DNA of 64,000 nt from Datisca glomerata (Eukaryota > Streptophyta > Magnoliopsida > Cucurbitales > Datiscaceae). The first letter of the stretch is position 1. Each line of letters opens with the position of its first letter. The position numbers and the translations under genes are program-made. Location: NCBI GenBank assembly GCA_003255025.1, contig QANY01005488.1, forward strand, positions 248,001 through 312,000. The letters are read 5' to 3'. Shown piece by piece: positions 61,081 to 64,000 of the stretch. The notes under the pieces were generated by a model. It searched no databases, was not told the origin of the DNA, and saw only the letters and a program-made list of their open reading frames with translations.

Positions 61081-64000
61081 GCATAAAAGCAGCGATAATA
61101 CACACCTGGCATCAGGGATCCCATGGCAGATTACTTCATTAACTGAACTGCAATGGAGAAGAATACTTGATGAGCATCATGAAATGATATGAAAATGTAT
61201 AATATATTGTACAAAGTAAGTACATACGTGCAGCAAGACTTTGGGAAGAAATGATAATTGAGAGGAGATGGATATCCTCCTGCAACATAGACGATTGATT
61301 ATAAACATGCAGCTAATAAAGGCAGTGATGACAAAAGTTGATCTCACAAAAACTTGATGTAATGATAGATTGACAACTATATTAGAAGAAAAGAAAATGT
61401 ATGCTAGTCTAGCTGAAAAGATTAAAAGGAAAAGACATTTATCAAGATATAATCTATCAATATACCAGCAGCTATAGTTGCCTCATGAACCACTCGATCG
61501 ATTTCATCAGTTGTTATACCAGGTCGAACAACACGAGCAGCTGCATCCAAAACCTCTCTTGCAATCTGATGATTTGATAAGAGTGCTCAAGTTAAATGCT
61601 CTTAAACTCTATCAATCAGGACAAAGTTTAGATTAAATATCCCCAGGTATTAATAGTTCGGGGAAAACTTGCTTGCAGAATCATAAGATCTTTAATTAAT
61701 TAATTCTGCCATGCAAAAGGGCGTCAAATGTATCAAATATCAAAAGGTTTCTCTGACATATGACTAGGAACAGCCATAAAGCAACAGAATTTTTGAACTA
61801 TCGAAACTACTAAAAAAGGAGGCGGAATAAGTTTCTCACAAAAATTAAAGCGAGTCAGGAAATCAACTTCCCACAAGTTGCGATTAACTATAGCCATGGA
61901 CACCGCACAAAATAACTCTCTCACTAGTTACTAATGATTAAAAGAGATTTGTGAGAATTCTTAGAAAATGGATATAAGACTTACTCGACACGTCCCTCTC
62001 ATTCTTTCAATTTGATCTGGAGTTTTGACCTACACAACAAATACAAAAACAAGAGAAAAGTTTACGAGGTTTAAGGGAAAAATATCATCATTATTAGAAG
62101 TACTTCATGATAATTATGAAGTCGTAGATTACCTCAACCACATGCTGTAAATCACTATTCGGCTCAATTTTCGGGGTTCCCTACAAGTTAAGAAAAATGG
62201 GACAGATTTGCATCAGATAAAAATTGGACACACATAGGGGAGAACAATGTCCCTAAGCTGCACTGTAATAGATAAGACAACAACCGCTAGATTTGGCATT
62301 TTACTGAACTTATTAAAAATAGTGATGAGAATCCATAACGAGCTAAAAACATAGACATTACTTTTTTGTATCATAATAGTATTTTGAAAACATCTACACA
62401 TATAATTCAAATATACTATAGAGTGACAAATATATTTGTTGATTTTGGTAAGACTGACACTGAGCCTCAACTCACATCTGCTGCCCAGTCAGGTAGATCT
62501 ATGTCAGTAGGAACACTACGTCTACCAGATATGGGATACGGCCTCAAAGTCCTGCATTAGAACAAAAGGTAACTATAGTTTAAGCATTTCAAAATAGGTG
62601 TAAAAAAAGGTGCAGAATGACAAATGAGAAAGTGTTGGCAATGTTTAACAGTCGATTAAGTCAAAACACCAACAGAGTAACACACTTTTCCTCAGCTTCT
62701 AAAATCTCTGGGCCATGGGAATTTATTTCTCAGGTACAATTTTACTGGTATCTTTCCTTATTACTTTTTTGGTTATGGTTGGAAAATACATTTATACTGT
62801 TTCTTTTGTTTATCAGAGGTTCCAATGCAGAGAGAGAATTTTTTTTATAAGTACAGAGAGAGATTATAGATGGACTGATACTCATAGGTTCTCACAACGA
62901 ATAGGAGCTTCGTAGTATATGCCCTTTTGGGATTGTTATGGAATAATATACTTAAGCAGATCAATCCTCGTGTGTGTTGCTAGTATTCACTATTCACTCC
63001 TTTTCAACCTTCACGTTGAAGCCTGACATATGTGAGATGCATGTCTTCAAATGAGCATCTTTTAAGATATGCAAAAAAGATTATTGATTTGGATGACACC
63101 TTCCAACTTTACTTTGGTGGTCGTTGAACATTAACACCACTCAGATATATTATCTCCAACTTTATCACAAACAAACCAGCCCAAGTAGGTCAAGAGGAAC
63201 AAAGAAAATAACAACAAAGGACATAGAAAAAACACATTCACGAAATCACTGGGTGAGGATAGAACAAATAACTTTATCCATTTCAGTGTAGCGTCAGAGC
63301 CATGCAACATGAATCCAACAAGATGTAACATTAGCATAGACATTTAAAAATTGGAGCTGGTATAACACTTGACAAGTACCCTGTCCAATCAAAATGGGGA
63401 AGTTTTGGAGTTCGAGCCTGTCCTTTCTTGAGGCAATATAGCCATCCTTCATTAAGTAAGTTTGAGTTTTGTTCGCCAGAAGTACCTGTCCCTATTGAGG
63501 ACAGCTTTGCCTTTAAATGCACTGACTTGTGAGAGCTCCAAGAATCCTTGAAACAATCCTGCGTGCTATTAGGACATGCAACCATCTATTATCAAATCTA
63601 AAAGTTGTGCAATTATCTGAACATATTAAATAGATCCCCGATTCTCATGAAATAATAATATCAAGTGATTACTTACAATATTGTATTAACATGAGCCACA
63701 GTTATCAAAACAGAGATAAGTGCAGGCCAAAGAGCAAGTCTACCTATAGTTGGTTTACTTATACCATATTGACTTTGAGTTATATACACACACACACACA
63801 CACACACAGTTATATTAAAAAGATTGAACCCAAGGTATACTAAAACCTAAATATGCTGAAGTCTTTCTTCCACTGAAGTAGTATCTATAAATTGCAGTGA
63901 AATGACAACTACAGGGAGGAAAACAGGGAAGTAGTATCTCTAAACTGCAGGAAATGATTACCGACCAGAAAGCAGCACCTTCACGGGGAAGCTTCAGTTC
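57861..64000 (-). CDS. MAP1A: Methionine aminopeptidase 1A (N terminus outside the window)
   Basis: Fifteen exons join in one frame (373 aa seen): 64000-63966 (partial), 63565-63380, 62551-62476, 62180-62133, 62029-61985, 61565-61466, 61279-61228, 61147-61106, 60936-60875, 60789-60691, 59311-59238, 59137-59068, 58882-58817, 58278-58190, 57938-57861. The enzyme removes initiator Met from new cytosolic proteins. The N-terminal part is the eukaryotic type-1 zinc-finger extension ([16 protein letters not shown]), followed by [15 protein letters not shown]. Metal ligands are all present: Asp in NIDVTVYY, Asp in HGDLNETYF, His in CGHGIG, Glu in TIEPMINAG, Glu in AQLEHTLL; the substrate-binding His is in ICHGIPD. 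The motif AQLEHT has Leu where Phe is usual. About 25-30 N-terminal residues lie beyond the window. Introns use GT-AG. Confidence 0.97.
59481..60502. mobile_element. Inverted-repeat element in a MAP1A intron, carrying a LINE-like fragment
   Basis: GGCTAAAATGCA at 59481 and TGCATTTTAGCC at 60491-60502 begin inverted arms of about 100 bp (shared ATACCCTTGT/ATATCCTTGT, TTTGACCAATTTAGTCCTA/ATTGACCAATTTACTCCTA). TAAGAA flanks both sides within a few bases. It lies in the 1.38-kb intron between the exons ending at 60691 and starting at 59311, and it does not touch splice sites. Confidence 0.65.
59815..60200 (-). pseudogene. LINE reverse-transcriptase C-terminal fragment
   Basis: On the minus strand [26 protein letters not shown] and a nearby basic/aromatic tail resemble the 3' end of plant L1-type LINE ORF2 (zf-RVT region). 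A stop and a frameshift are present. It sits inside the inverted-repeat element in the MAP1A intron. Confidence 0.65.
61021..61078. repeat. (GA)n microsatellite in a MAP1A intron
   Basis: A long GA run between the exon starting at 61147 and the exon starting at 60936, about 85 bp from the acceptor of the latter on the transcribed (minus) strand, where it reads as a polypyrimidine CT run. Confidence 0.95.
63783..63808. repeat. (CA)n microsatellite in a MAP1A intron
   Basis: An ACAC run of about 13 dinucleotides in the first intron seen in the window. Confidence 0.92.

Overview
This window is nuclear DNA of a flowering plant, most likely a eudicot. The genes have introns with plant-like splice sites and the intergenic DNA is AT-rich. 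Plant LTR retrotransposons, CACTA and hAT DNA transposons are present, and there is a plastid ycf2 fragment. I cannot name the species. Only three genes look intact, and the rest is a nested mosaic of mobile elements, tandem repeats, gene fragments and organelle DNA.

Layout: 1-3040 is intergenic with a candidate Copia LTR. 3041-9905 is a second copy of the 5' end of a TRICHOME BIREFRINGENCE-LIKE (TBL) gene, expanded into a 13-copy array with a unit of about 512 bp that alternates TBL exon-1 sequence with LTR-like sequence. The array ends in LTR promoter-like DNA at 9906-10110. The TBL gene itself (433 aa, four coding exons) lies at 13149-16787 on the + strand. It is preceded by about 0.9 kb duplicated from the promoter, noncoding exon and intron start of its neighbour, a DUF641/GIL1-IRKI-like gene (CDS 21288-22556, +).

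From 23.4 to 53.3 kb the DNA is almost entirely mobile. It holds a Ty3/gypsy gag fragment (23439-24660), nested fold-back elements built from TACACGATG/CATCGTGTA units (25480-30045, relative at 52680-53265), and a 7-kb inverted pair of LTR-gag arms around an integrase fragment (30111-37144). A tRNA-derived SINE with a truncated tRNA-Arg copy follows. A CACTA transposon (37703-41213, 3-bp target duplication) carries pectin methylesterase gene pieces. Further on are decayed gypsy gag-PR-RT-RNase H (46.1-49.5 kb) with an internally inverted RT core, possible mitochondrial DNA (49.5-50.2 kb), and a hAT-like element in an LTR.

From 53.3 kb, a decayed AIM24-family pseudogene is followed by a ycf2 plastid insertion sitting inside a small repeat whose uninterrupted relative lies 1.5 kb away. 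The last 6 kb is the methionine aminopeptidase 1A gene on the minus strand (15 exons seen, N terminus beyond the window), with an inverted-repeat element carrying a LINE-like fragment in one intron.

The intact genes are not a pathway cluster: TBL (cell-wall polysaccharide O-acetylation), GIL1-like (signalling/growth) and MAP1A (N-terminal methionine removal) are ordinary neighbours. The notable biology is structural: promoter duplication onto a TBL gene, amplification of a TBL/LTR chimera, and capture of gene pieces by transposons.
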